Part shown: one piece after another, positions 48,301 to 57,279 of the stretch
Layout: the number at the start of each line of letters is the position of its first letter
Position numbering within the stretch: the stretch's first letter is position 1
Assembly (NCBI RefSeq): GCF_037392515.1
Contig: NC_090281.1
Location: 42,322,645-42,386,644 of the forward strand
DNA length: 64,000 bases
Direction: 5' to 3'
DNA from: Haliotis asinina
Taxonomy: Eukaryota; Mollusca; Gastropoda; Lepetellida; Haliotidae
The notes under the pieces: generated by a model
Databases searched by the model: none
Seen by the model: only the letters and a program-made list of their open reading frames with translations
What the model was told of the DNA's origin: nothing
Made by a program: the position numbers and the translations under genes

Positions 48301-50153
48301 AAATGTTCAAGATGCTGTTGAGAGATGATTAGAAAGATTGATATGATGAAAACACTACTGCCAAACACGGGTTGCAGAAGCAGGTGGATAATCAGTGATT
48401 TCAGGTCATAGCTCAGTACAGAGCTAAGTACCAGTACCAGTACCAGTACCAGTATATGAAGCACTGGTTATGTGATTTGATGTCGGTATAGATGTGGTTA
48501 GTTGATCTGTGATGTGTGTTTTGTGTGTTTCAGTCCCGGTTCTGCTCCAACCTACAGCTGCCTTCCTCGGTGCAGAAGGGGGCAACATATATTGCCCGCA
48601 AGGCTGTGGACATGGATCTAGTGCCGGGGTCAGTAATATGGGAAACGGTGACAGGGGGAGCACACTTCACCCATGTCTGCTTGTGTTGTCCTCATTCCAC
48701 ATAATACAAGACCTGTGAAGATATGGATTAGAATTTATATTCAGTATCCCATGCTAAGGTTGTCCCAAGAGGGGGTTGGGGGCTGGGGGAAGATATCAGG
48801 CCTGCTGATTTGGCTGGCACATGTCATCATATCCCAATTGCGTAGATTGATCACTGCGTTCTTGATTACTGGATTGTCTAGTCCAGACTTGATTATTTAC
48901 TGTCTGTCACCTTAGTGTGGCATTGAACAACAACCAAACCAAACACTGGATACACTGATGATGGTCACACACCATCCAGTTCTGTATGTGTTATGCTCTT
49001 TCTACTTACTATAAATACCAACAATAATAAGAGTTTTAAAGAAAAGATCAAAACATGCTTCCTTGATCAATAAGAAAACACATGACATACTATTTCTGCG
49101 ATCCCTCAAAAGACATCTCACATATTACTGTGATCAGTTATAACCACAAAACAGATGACATATTCTCACTATGGTGAGAGAAAACACAGGACATTGTCAC
49201 CTTCATGAGAGAAAATGTACAACATTATCACCATGATGAGAGAAAGCACCTCACATGCTGTCACCATGATGACATATTATTACCTTGAGTTTTGCACACT
49301 CAGATGCCAATGAGTATAGTTGTAACCATATCAGCTGCAGGTAGTACCAGACTGTATATGATATGTGTAGATTTATCTGGAACTTCAACCAGATGAGTTA
49401 TGTTGAAGTGTTTTTGTTGTTCCAGACGGAGCCCCATCTCAGTGGCTGCAGCAGCCATCTACATGGCGTCACAAGCCTCCAGTGACAAGAAGTCTCAGAA
49501 GGGTAGGTGGATGGTCTCTGATTCTGTGGTGCTCGATATTAAAGATTGACATTAACATTCTGGGAAAACTTGATAGTACTTGGAAGCATTAATGTTGCCT
49601 CCTGTCACCCAGATGATAGTGGAGTTGTGATGTTGCATGATTTCACTGTAACCCACATACAACCCAAGACGTTCTCAAATCATTTTTCAACCTCACAGCC
49701 ATTTGTGGATCGATGAAGATCGGGGATAGAACTGATTTTCAGCAAGCCTTGCTTGTTCTAAGAGGCAACAAACAGGATTGGGTAGTCATGCTTGCTGATT
49801 TGGTTGACACGGTATTGTCTCCCAAATCAGTGCTCTTGCTCTTGCTGCTGTCTAGTAACAAATTACTTTTGTCTAACAAATTCTGAAAGACATGTCTCTT
49901 TGCTACTGGATGCTGATGGGGCAGATGTCATTCCAATTGATCTCTCTCGTATGTTCTAATTTGTTATAGAAAATTGCTCATTTAGTCCATTCAGAAAATG
50001 TGTGGTCTTTTGTTTCCAGAAATTGGAGATATTGCTGGTGTGGCGGAGGTGACCATCCGCCAATCGTACAAGCTTATGTACCCTAAAGCACTTCAGCTGT
50101 TCCCAGACGACTTTAAGTTTGCAACACCAATAGAACAGCTGCCCATGCAGTAA
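33335..50153 (+). CDS. GTF2B: transcription initiation factor IIB (TFIIB), ten exons
   Basis: TFIIB bridges TBP-bound promoter DNA and RNA polymerase II. Exons: 33335-33348, 44677-44784, 44952-45033, 45886-45996, 46623-46709, 47070-47199, 47966-48075, 48534-48628, 49426-49502 and 50020-50153. Lengths sum to 948 nt, giving 315 residues (human 316), with every junction in phase. The zinc ribbon is C12, H15, C31, C34 ([19 protein letters not shown]). The B-reader region follows ([14 protein letters not shown]). The first cyclin fold contains [28 protein letters not shown] and [20 protein letters not shown]. The second contains [18 protein letters not shown] and [18 protein letters not shown], ending EQLPMQ. 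Exon 1 (MAGKG plus two bases) is inferred from an ATG in good context, a GTAAGG donor, phase and total length; exons 2-10 are certain. An alternative exon 2 acceptor ends at 44689. Duplicated acceptor copies precede exon 3. Confidence 0.93.
33719..34163. repeat. direct and inverted copies of a 19-22-bp motif (possible MITE)
   Basis: GGCGTCTCCTATTCTCGCG occurs at 33719-33737 and again at 33900-33921 (continuing GTA). Its complement TACCGCAAGAATAGGAGATG continues GCC at 34141-34163. The 33900/34141 pair could be terminal inverted repeats of a 264-bp non-autonomous element, with the 33719 copy a leftover end. It lies in GTF2B intron 1. Confidence 0.55.
34250..34760 (-). mobile_element. Merlin DNA transposon remnant (ISXO2/IS1016-like transposase)
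   Basis: The - strand frame 34629-34294 contains FMYCREVC, then [40 protein letters not shown] and TLLDIICRK, the core of the ISXO2-like DDE domain used by Merlin elements. The continuation ([29 protein letters not shown]) is readable only after a one-base frame change. The usual following TNTIE block with the last acidic residue was not found. The N-terminal side (about 34640-34760) is degraded. No terminal repeats located. Confidence 0.75.
35085..35480. mobile_element. possible Penelope-like or other retroelement end fragment
   Basis: GGATGATCAACTTCTTTATT is followed by GCGACGTTTCGG, a hairpin (CGGTATA...TATACCG) and TTTTCAAGCG. The reverse motif GTCCGAAACGTTA lies near 35440. From memory, this arrangement resembles ends of Penelope-type elements, but no protein-coding part remains. 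A G14 run lies at 35310-35323. Confidence 0.3.
36270..36940. repeat. diverged tandem repeat of about 170 bp, three to four copies
   Basis: AACTTCTTTCACAC..., TTTAGTTGAAAG and GATCTGCCACTGA recur near 36310, 36525 and 36665, with partial copies on each side. Copies differ substantially, so the array is old. Inside GTF2B intron 1. Confidence 0.6.
37241..37286. repeat. (CATT)n microsatellite
   Basis: About eleven uninterrupted tetranucleotide units. Confidence 0.95.
38297..38444 (+). mobile_element. SINE type A, split by the DIRS insertion
   Basis: The tRNA-like head is GGCTAGTTTAGTGGTAAAAG with the B-box GAGTTCAATTCCCC. The body is CCCATTTCTGGTGTACCCCA and TGATATTGCTGGAATATTGA. The copy stops at GTGGCAAAAAGCAT; the rest of the tail (AGTCATTCACTCACTC) lies at 43155-43170, on the other side of the DIRS element. 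Confidence 0.8.
38445..43154 (+). mobile_element. DIRS-type tyrosine-recombinase retroelement, broken
   Basis: About 4.7 kb. Inverted terminal repeats face each other: about 38452-38640, starting CTTATCCTGACTCATGCC, and about 42965-43122, ending GCATGAGTCAGGTTAAG. Between them, in order, lie a degraded first region (about 38.9-39.6 kb), a reverse transcriptase (about 39.63-40.17 kb, with [13 protein letters not shown] and [10 protein letters not shown]), a DIRS-type RNase H (about 40.57-40.98 kb) and a tyrosine recombinase (about 41.4-42.36 kb, with an HEVR box). An internal complementary region at about 42815-42880 mirrors both outer ends. The coding part is broken in at least five places and is not functional. 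The element lies in GTF2B intron 1, inside a SINE tail, without a long target-site duplication. Moderate divergence between the terminal repeats suggests it is not recent. Confidence 0.88.
43234..44520 (-). mobile_element. mariner DNA transposon (DD34D), inactive
   Basis: 1287 bp with terminal inverted repeats CGAGGGTTGGCTGAAAAGTT / AACTTTTCAGCCAACCCTCG, flanked by TA on both sides. The - strand codes for a transposase. From 44294 it has the HTH region ([35 protein letters not shown]) and [16 protein letters not shown] with the first Asp; then the frame changes near 43850. The C-terminal part (43626-43396) has [10 protein letters not shown] and [20 protein letters not shown], with 34 residues between second and third Asp. 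An in-frame TGA precedes the Glu-Ala-Ile-Lys segment near 43655. Located in GTF2B intron 1, antisense to the host gene. Confidence 0.93.
44803..44951 (+). repeat. 26-28-bp tandem duplication of the GTF2B exon 3 splice acceptor
   Basis: Six copies of a TATTGTGTTTCAG/GGTGATAGATG-type unit. AG dinucleotides end at 44815, 44843, 44871, 44897, 44923 and 44951; the last is the true acceptor. Each unit repeats the pyrimidine-rich 3' splice site plus the first 10-15 bases of exon 3. Most upstream copies keep a usable CAG, but splicing to them would insert coding sequence that reaches a stop. Confidence 0.85.
45558..45713 (+). mobile_element. SINE type A in GTF2B intron 3
   Basis: Head GATGGGCTAGCTTAGTGGTT, body GTCCATTTCTAGTGTCCC and TGATATTGCTGGAATAAAGC, tail ACTCGCTCATTC. 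Confidence 0.75.
46471..46506. repeat. (CACT)n microsatellite
   Basis: About eight CACT units in GTF2B intron 4. It resembles the CTCACTCACT tails of the local SINEs. Confidence 0.9.
48427..48454. repeat. (GTACCA)n hexanucleotide repeat
   Basis: Four GTACCA units and a partial in GTF2B intron 7. Confidence 0.9.
48757..48955 (-). mobile_element. dispersed repeat type B in GTF2B intron 8
   Basis: GCCTGCTGATTTGGCTGGCA, ATGTCATCATATCCCAATTG and GTCTAGTCCAGACTTGATTA are type B sequence in reverse. Confidence 0.65.
49708..49838 (-). mobile_element. dispersed repeat type B fragment in GTF2B intron 9
   Basis: GCCTTGCTTGTTCTAAGAGG and CAGGATTGGGTAGTCATGCT match the 3' half of type B in reverse. Confidence 0.55.
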
Positions 50154-51420
50154 TCTACTGGGTAGAGCTGCAAAGGTGCAGACACATGAATAGATGAAGA
50201 CTCAGGAACAGGTACATGAAGAGACACTTCAACAGACAGAGTGATATACATGGAACAGCGAAAGTGATATGAACAGACATATAGCATGTGAACAGACACA
50301 TGAACAGACACATGATATGAACATTCTCATGAACGCCACTTACACATTCCCAAATGCTTGAAGCTGAAGACACTGGATGCAAGTGGAGAGTAGAAACTTG
50401 AGAGAAAGTGGCACAAATATCACAACATGTTTTCATATTGTCTTCATGCAGTTCATGTCTCGACAGCCACAGAAACTTGTTTCCAAACATGTCCTGCAAT
50501 CTGGTCAACATGTAGGAGATTGTCCTACTGCTATGTCATGTGCCCTCCATGGAGGACTGACTGGATCAAGAAGTGACATGCCTCATTTGAAGGCATTGCA
50601 GCTCACAGTAGTACTGGATTTATTTTCTATTATCACTTGAACATATCCAGTATGATCAGCTACTGAAAGGCTCTTCCGTGTTCATGTGTGTTGTGTCGAT
50701 TGTTTGATGTTAAAGTAAGGAGGCAGGGTTGTCTAGGCACATCAGGCGATGGGATATAGTTGCTGAATGATTTAATATGTCAGGCTGTTTGTGGTATGGT
50801 AGTTAACTGATCAGAGGTGAATCAAGCTGTGGGGGTATAGCAGATAACTGAATTTACATATGTAAATGTGTGTGGGAAGGGAAGGCTTGTGGTGGAATAC
50901 ACATCACGCTGTAGGGGTATGGGAGCCCTGTGGTTTGAGCGTATTTAAACATACAGGATGGAAAGAAGGATCCCATATTAAGGAGCTCTGGGTCCCAGAA
51001 ATTTAACTGGTTGCAGGCTCTGTTGAAAGCGATGAAAGTCTTATATTGACATCAATTAAAAGGCTTGGTCACCACTATATATGATAGAGGGATATGACCC
51101 GTATGCCTTTGCCATCATATCAACCAGGGTGCCATTGTACAAAGAGAAGGAGTCTTAATGAGATCGTAATTTATATACTTTAAAATGGGCTTACAACAGT
51201 CGTAGCTGTAAGGCTGGTTTGTACAACGGCATCCAGATCTACCTGGATATAATACCAAAGAAAGCAGCATGAGATGTACCAACATGGTATGTTTCTGTTA
51301 TTCTGTTGAATTGATGAGGTTATGCACCTCCCTGGAATACTGCAAGTTATTTTTCCTTACTGAGGTTAAGATGCTTTTAGTTTTACACGTGCATAAATAT
51401 CCCAGTCTCTAGTGTAGGTA

Positions 51421-52695
51421 CGAGGGGATGTCAATAAGGTTTGAGCCTTGAGCATTTTTCATACCCAGGTGTCACAGCCTATGGTACGACATTGAACCTT
51501 GGGGTGTAGCTGATGTGATATTTAAGTTTTGGTATCCTACTCTCAGAAGTTATTGAACAGCTGACATTGACAGAAAGAGACCCCCCTCACAGCAGTGAAA
51601 ATGAATAAAATTGAGTATAGAGTAGTAATTAAGTTTTTAGCTCTTGAAGGAAACTCGGTGAAGAACATTGAAGAAAGGCTTTCAGCAATTTATGGGAAGT
51701 CGTCCCCCTCATCTGCTACCATCAAACGATGGGTCAATGAATTTAAGCATGGTAGAAAGCATCTTGAAGATGACCCCGTCCAGGCCGCCCAACAACAAGC
51801 ACTAGTCAGGAAAACATTGACAGAGTGCATAGACTTGTGCTGGAAAATCGCCGAATCACACTCCACGAGTTAGAGGAGACCACAGGCATTTCACACGGAT
51901 CCATCGAGACAATTCTTCATGAACATCTCGTCATGTCTAAGGAGTGCGCAAGATAGGTGCCAAGAATGCTTACAGATGAAATGAAAGGGTCACCATAAGC
52001 AACTCCATGCTAACCAGATACAACAAGAATCCAGAAGATTTTCACTTTAGGCTAGTAACCTGTGATGAAACCTGGATCCACCACTATGATCCTGAGAGCA
52101 AACAAGAATCCATGGAATGGAAACTTGTCACTTCTCCCAGGACCAAAAAGTTCAAAGCCTCCAGATCAGTGCAGAAGGTAATGGCGACAGTCTTCTGGGA
52201 TAGCAAAGGCGTCATCCACATAGATTACTTCCCAAAAGGAAGAACAATGAATGAGGAATATTACGCTAACTTGTTGAGGCAAGTGCGACAGTCAATCAAG
52301 GAGAAGCACCGGGGCAAGATCAGACGTGGTATTCTTCTACATCAAGACAAAGTTCCGGTACACACCTCTCGCGTTGCAGCCGCTGCTGTCCAGGAATGTG
52401 GGTACGAAATCTTGCTGCATCCCCCTTACTCTCCAGACCTGACACCAAGTGATTACCATCTGTTCCCAAATCTCAAGGAACACTTGCATGGACGTAGATT
52501 TCAGGATGATAATGAGCTTATTGCTGCTACTGAGGCTTGGTTTGAGGACCAAAATGGCGCCTTCTACAGAGATGGCATCAGCGGCTGGCAGAAAGGATGG
52601 AACAAGTGTTTTGACTCACAAGGGGACTATATTGAAAAATAAATAATATTTTGTGTTTTTCTATGCAAGGCTCAAAACTTATTGACATCCCCTCG
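51421..52695 (+). mobile_element. mariner DNA transposon (DD34D), second family, copy 1
   Basis: 1275 bp, ends CGAGGGGATGTCAATAAG... and ...TTATTGACATCCCCTCG, flanked by TA. The transposase reads MNKIEYRVVIKFLALEGNSV and ATIKRWVNEFKHGRKHLEDD, then loses frame near 51780. From 52007 it is open to the stop at 52640: VTCDETWIHHYDPESK, GILLHQDKVPVHTS, YSPDLTPSDYHLFPNLKEHL and DSQGDYIEK. All three catalytic Asp are present, with 34 residues between the last two, but the frame damage upstream makes it inactive. Its terminal AATAAA (about 52637) is in the same sense as GTF2B. Confidence 0.94.
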
Positions 52696-52697
52696 TA

Positions 52698-52930
52698 CAT
52701 CATCACTGTGATGTAGTGGTTAGCATGCTGGCCTCCCTGGGTCTCATAATGTGTTATGTCCCTGGACAAGGCGCTTCGTCAACATTGCACACAGTCCACC
52801 CAGGTGTTTAAAATGGGTATCTGAGTCTGTGCGGACTTACATGGCCATGCTTAGTAGCAGCTTTGAACGTACAGTTCCATCATGGTAGTAATGTAATGCC
52901 AGAGTGCGACATCACATTTGATTCAAGGCA
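52698..52930 (+). mobile_element. tRNA-derived SINE, type C
   Basis: A tRNA-like head (GTGATGTAGTGGTTAGCATG, CTGGCCTCCCTGGGTCTCAT) is followed by GACAAGGCGCTTCGTCAACA, then AGTCCACCCAGGTGTTTAAA and ATGGGTA. This body layout is widespread in metazoan SINEs as I recall it. It abuts the TA of the mariner, which inserted at its edge. Confidence 0.6.
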
Positions 52931-53410
52931 CAATAATTAGCATTATTTTCATTATTGACACAACTGGGCAACCTCTGTCATCTCAATGCTCTCTGCTGTT
53001 TTCTGTGTAGTCTTTTGGTGTATTTTGTGTTGTTTGTGGTTCATTGATGTATCCTTGTAATCAGTGCTGAGTTACGTTGTACTATGACGTCCTTCATTGT
53101 GCACATTGTACTAAAGCATGTCCCTCTGGGCTTTACGACTTGCTACATTCTGTTGTACTGCAGCAAGCTTTATTGTATAGGAGTTCAACTCTTGTGCATG
53201 GTCAAGATGTTCAGTGACAACATACTCTATTGTCTTTCGAACGCATAAGTTTGGTTTAATGCTGTTATAACAGAGTATCAGTTTCATCATGTAGTGTCAA
53301 CCCCACGTTGCAGGAAGTGAACAGATGCTAGTGTAACAAATGGACCACACCTGCTGTTCTATGGTGGAGACAACCATGACAAAACAGTGACTGCAGTGAA
53401 TCTACAGTTA

Positions 53411-53562
53411 GCTTGGTTTTGCACTGCTTTTCTGCAATATTCCATCAATGTCACTGCAGATTATACCACAAACGGGCTTCACACACTGTAAGAATGACTA
53501 GGAATGAGACCCTGGTCTTTGGTGTGATGTGAGAGCACTTTAACCACTAGCTTACTCCACCA
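53411..53562 (-). mobile_element. SINE type A
   Basis: TCTGCAATATTCCATCAATG, ACAAACGGGCTTCACACACT, and the head complement CACTTTAACCACTAGCTTAC. Confidence 0.7.
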
Positions 53563-54103
53563 CTCACGTAACTACTGCAATGCCAGTCTGAACATCAGAC
53601 TGCCTTAGGCAACATGTGCCCCTCAATTATGTTGCATTGTAACATGCTGTATCTTGTTATGCTCACACATGCTATTGTGTTGTACTGTGCTGTTGAGCCT
53701 TGTCAACATACCTTCTTCCAACATACTGTAAGAATAGTATCGTTGTACAGATACAATCTCAGTTGCATTCCTATGCCATTTTGTATTACATGTCCTTTTG
53801 TTCATATCTCTACTTCATGTTTCACGGGATATGTAGTATGATAGCAAATTGCAAATTAAGTCACATAGTTGGAAGCTGTGTTTAAGGTTTACCATATTGT
53901 CACACAGAACACAACTACATTATCAGGATCATATGCACCTCAAGGCAAAACAATGATTTTAAGTCTATTTGGGAGTGAAAGTTCAGCTTCTATGCCGTGG
54001 AACATGTACTATTTATGTACATGATCAAAGCAAACATTGAACTTATTAGATCTTGTATAAATGTTTTATTAACATGTTTGTTGTTGTTACTGTAAATATT
54101 TGA

Positions 54104-54109
54104 AATAAA
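54104..54109 (+). terminator. candidate GTF2B polyadenylation signal
   Basis: AATAAA in TGAAATAAAATATTTACACT, the first clean sense signal past the inserted elements. Confidence 0.35.
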
Positions 54110-54865
54110 ATATTTACACTCAGCACTATTGTGACAATGCCTGAACATGTTATTTAATTAGGTGTGATTGTCATATGTTCTAGCTGCTAGGCGTGTGTCT
54201 GTGTGAGTGTGTGTGAGAGGAGGGGGAGGGAGAGGAGGGGGACATGCAGCAGATACACTCTACCAACAGATCTGTCGTCAACGTGAGGACAGGAAATCCG
54301 ATGGCATGATGAAATGTTGGAATCAAGCGTCGTATGATATGTCGTAAAACATTCATGATACACGACTTTGTAATTTTGTAAATAAATATTTAAACTGAAT
54401 ATTAATCCTGTGATGTATGTTTAAATATTTTGAAGATGTTCAAGCTCACACGTAACGCTAAAGAGAACTTTGCAGATTCTGATACCATTTGGTGTGAACT
54501 TAAAGTAACAGATTATCAAAAAATAAATATAATATAATAAAATAAATTCAACATAGGACGTTGAAAAATATCGCGATGAAAGAAAGGCCACCCGATATCG
54601 TTTCACCCCATTTCCGGTGAAACAACTATGCTGCGCCTCGCTCCTTGCGCATGCACAATGATTAGGTTCGCATTTATTGTCAACAATAAGGCGACTCGTG
54701 AAAACAGCATGATGCATGCGAGGGGGTGTTGCAGGTTTGCAAACCACGTTTTGAAAAGAGTGTATCATTAAAGTACTAATTTTATCTGCTAAAATACATA
54801 ACTTTAAAACTGTAATTTTTATGTCATGTCTAGTAGCAAGAATGAGAACATTTTGATTGTGATTA

Positions 54866-54980
54866 GCGAGTGAGTAAGTTTAGTTTTACGCCGCACTCAG
54901 CAATATTCCAGCTATGGCTAAATGTGTGGCGGCGGTCTGTAAATAATCGAGTCTAGACCAGATTGTGATAAGCAGCCGTT
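54866..54980 (+). mobile_element. dispersed repeat type B, 5' part
   Basis: GTTTAGTTTTACGCCGCACT, CAGCAATATTCCAGCTATGG and CGGCGGTCTGTAAATAATCG; truncated 3'. Confidence 0.7.
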
Positions 54981-56394
54981 GTCAGACAAAACTTAGTTTC
55001 TGTTGTACTGACACCTATCTGTTTGTCTGCCTATCTGTTAATGAAAATATAAAATACACAACTCCAGTCATTGACCACATGCAGTTGGAACTTATCGGGC
55101 TATACACCTAAATGGTTCCAGTAGCTAAGTACACAGATAGGCGGATGTGATACTTGTACACATGGCATGTTATGATGTATTTTGATTGCAAACAAACAGC
55201 ATCTATATTTCTCTGATGTAGATCGGACGGAACCGGCGGAAACTCAGATTATCAGTTTCAAATCCTGCTGTTTACTTGGACGAAAGACAGTTTCCAGCCA
55301 CACAGCTGGCCACAATTTCAGCATTTGTTGAACGGCACCTCGAACACAAATGCAGAACAAAAATAAGCATGTATTTAGAAAACCCAACATTTCTGAATAC
55401 AATGTACACACACCTGAACGTGTCTCTAAGCCATCTGCTTTTCAGCATTACATTCAAGCTTCCAACACGGTGTCAAATTGATTTACCTAGTGTCAGCCCA
55501 CTAATGCTAATGCTCTATTGCAGACTTTCTGTTTCCCGAGATCTTCCCCACTGGATAAATTAAATGTCAGTAATGAACAAACCAGGCGTTTTAATGTACA
55601 ACAATGTTAGCTAATCATGAGCTGTTGTTACACTGTTACTTTATACTGCTTGTGTTTGGACGCTGCAGGTTACTGGTCACGGCTGTCACGGTAAGTCATG
55701 TTACCCACCAATCTCATCCTTTGACAGTCCTGTCGTGCAAGAATCGCATCATTAGTTCAAAGATCGTCACCGTTCGTTTCATTGTGGTAATCGCTCTAAC
55801 TGATCTCACTGATCATTTATACAGCCGACTGTAAGACATTCAGCGCGAGTGCCAAGGTGCAGCTCAGATGGCAGCAGGACGATTGGTGCCTGTTACCTAT
55901 CTAATGGTGGTCATGTCATCACGGTATGATAAATGAAAAGATGAGTTTCTTGAACTTAATACGTACACAGTGTGACTTCATTGTGTGGAAAGGTTGACGC
56001 AATTCAACCATGGTTTCATTAGTGAAACTACTTACACATGCCAACAGAATCTTGTACTAATTCAGAGCTTTGGACAGTGCTTAGTTGACATGTCCATACA
56101 CTGATATGGATGGAAAATCAAGTTCTTGCAAGTTTTCAAACATTAACTGACATTAATGTGAAGGAGAACAGCTCCAGTCACTACAGTCAAGTCACCTTGT
56201 CATCATGTGGGGGCCAGTGTCACCTTTACTCTAAAATAGGAATGGAATATGTAACGCATGTGGTACAAAAGTGTCAGTGTAATGAAATATGTAGTTTGAG
56301 TGAATGAGTGAACAGGATAGTTTTACATCATACCGCTGCCATATTACAGATCCATCATGGCAGGGTATGGACGTCTTTGTTGTCCCCTAGGAGG

Positions 56395-56860
56395 TATGAC
56401 TTTGATCTGTGTCATGATTTCAATGATACTTTGTGTATCATTGCATACTGTGTTCTGTTTTTGTTGTAGTAATGTATTGTTAAGATGAAGTGTGTCTTGA
56501 ATACTTTAGTACTGAGCTCCTCATTCGATCATCGAGTCCTCCTTTCTCTGACTCAAGTGCAGAAAGGACCATGTCAGAACTGTCCGAATACTATTAACTG
56601 TGGTTGAAAGCAGTGCTTGTACGCTCATTCTTATACAAACAAAACAAAAATGCTATGTGTGGCAATGATATTTTGTTACTTATTGCATATGTTTGTGTTA
56701 GTGTTGTTGAAAACTGTCTCGATATGTTGCATGGGGCTTGAATACTTCAGAACTACAGCTGAAAAACCACGAATTATCTCGTACGCATCAAATCTTCCTG
56801 GTTCTGAGTCACGTGCGGTAGAAACCGTCCCCGAATAGCCTAAATATTATTAACTACACA
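56395..56860. repeat. diverged direct duplication of about 240 bp
   Basis: CTTGAATACTTTAGTACTGA near 56492 and CTTGAATACTTCAGAACTAC near 56739 anchor two similar blocks. Both are preceded by TCAATGATACTTTG/GCAATGATATTTTG-like sequence and followed by CCGAATA...TATTATTAACT. Confidence 0.45.
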
Positions 56861-56926
56861 CGAAATCAATTTTTGCTCACTCAGTTATGAACATACAAAC
56901 AATACAAATGTGGTTCATTTAAATGG

Positions 56927-56932
56927 TTTATT
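56927..56932 (-). terminator. candidate polyadenylation signal of the CUB gene
   Basis: TTTATT on the + strand, about 350 bp past the TAG stop on the - strand. Confidence 0.45.
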
Positions 56933-57279
56933 GAAATTGTTGTTCCATCTTTGGTACATAACCCATGCCTCTGTAACGGAAACAAACATTTATTAGATGC
57001 AGTGAAACAACGTGGGACTTTAATCAAACACAAAGGAAATCTTTGCTCTCTTCGTTTGTAACAAATAGTGAACTCTGTCAATATTTTGATGATTGTTTGT
57101 TAAACAAATTTCATTTATATTGTAATTCATGAAATTCATAATTCTCAATGGTACAACGGCCATAATGCATTGTGCAAAATTAGAACACGATCGTACTTGT
57201 ATTTTTTTAGAGGGTGACCAAACACCGTTACGAAAAGCTTTCTGCCAGACTATGTCTAAAATCTGTGGTACTCTCCTAC

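Larger units (their letters stand above)
50154..54130 (+). other. probable long GTF2B 3' UTR with inserted repeats
   Basis: No AATAAA was seen between the GTF2B stop (50151-50153) and the mariner at 51421. The next sense signals are inside the mariner (about 52637) and at 54104. So the mRNA probably runs either into the mariner or about 4 kb to 54.1 kb. The stretch carries the mariner, a type C SINE and a type A SINE; no other gene is visible. Confidence 0.45.
54131..56926. other. GTF2B-CUB gene intergenic region
   Basis: Spacer between two convergent genes. Contains a type B repeat (54866-54980) and a diverged direct duplication (56395-56860). The 95-codon open frame at 55276-55563 has no recognised domain and no splice support. 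Confidence 0.5.
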
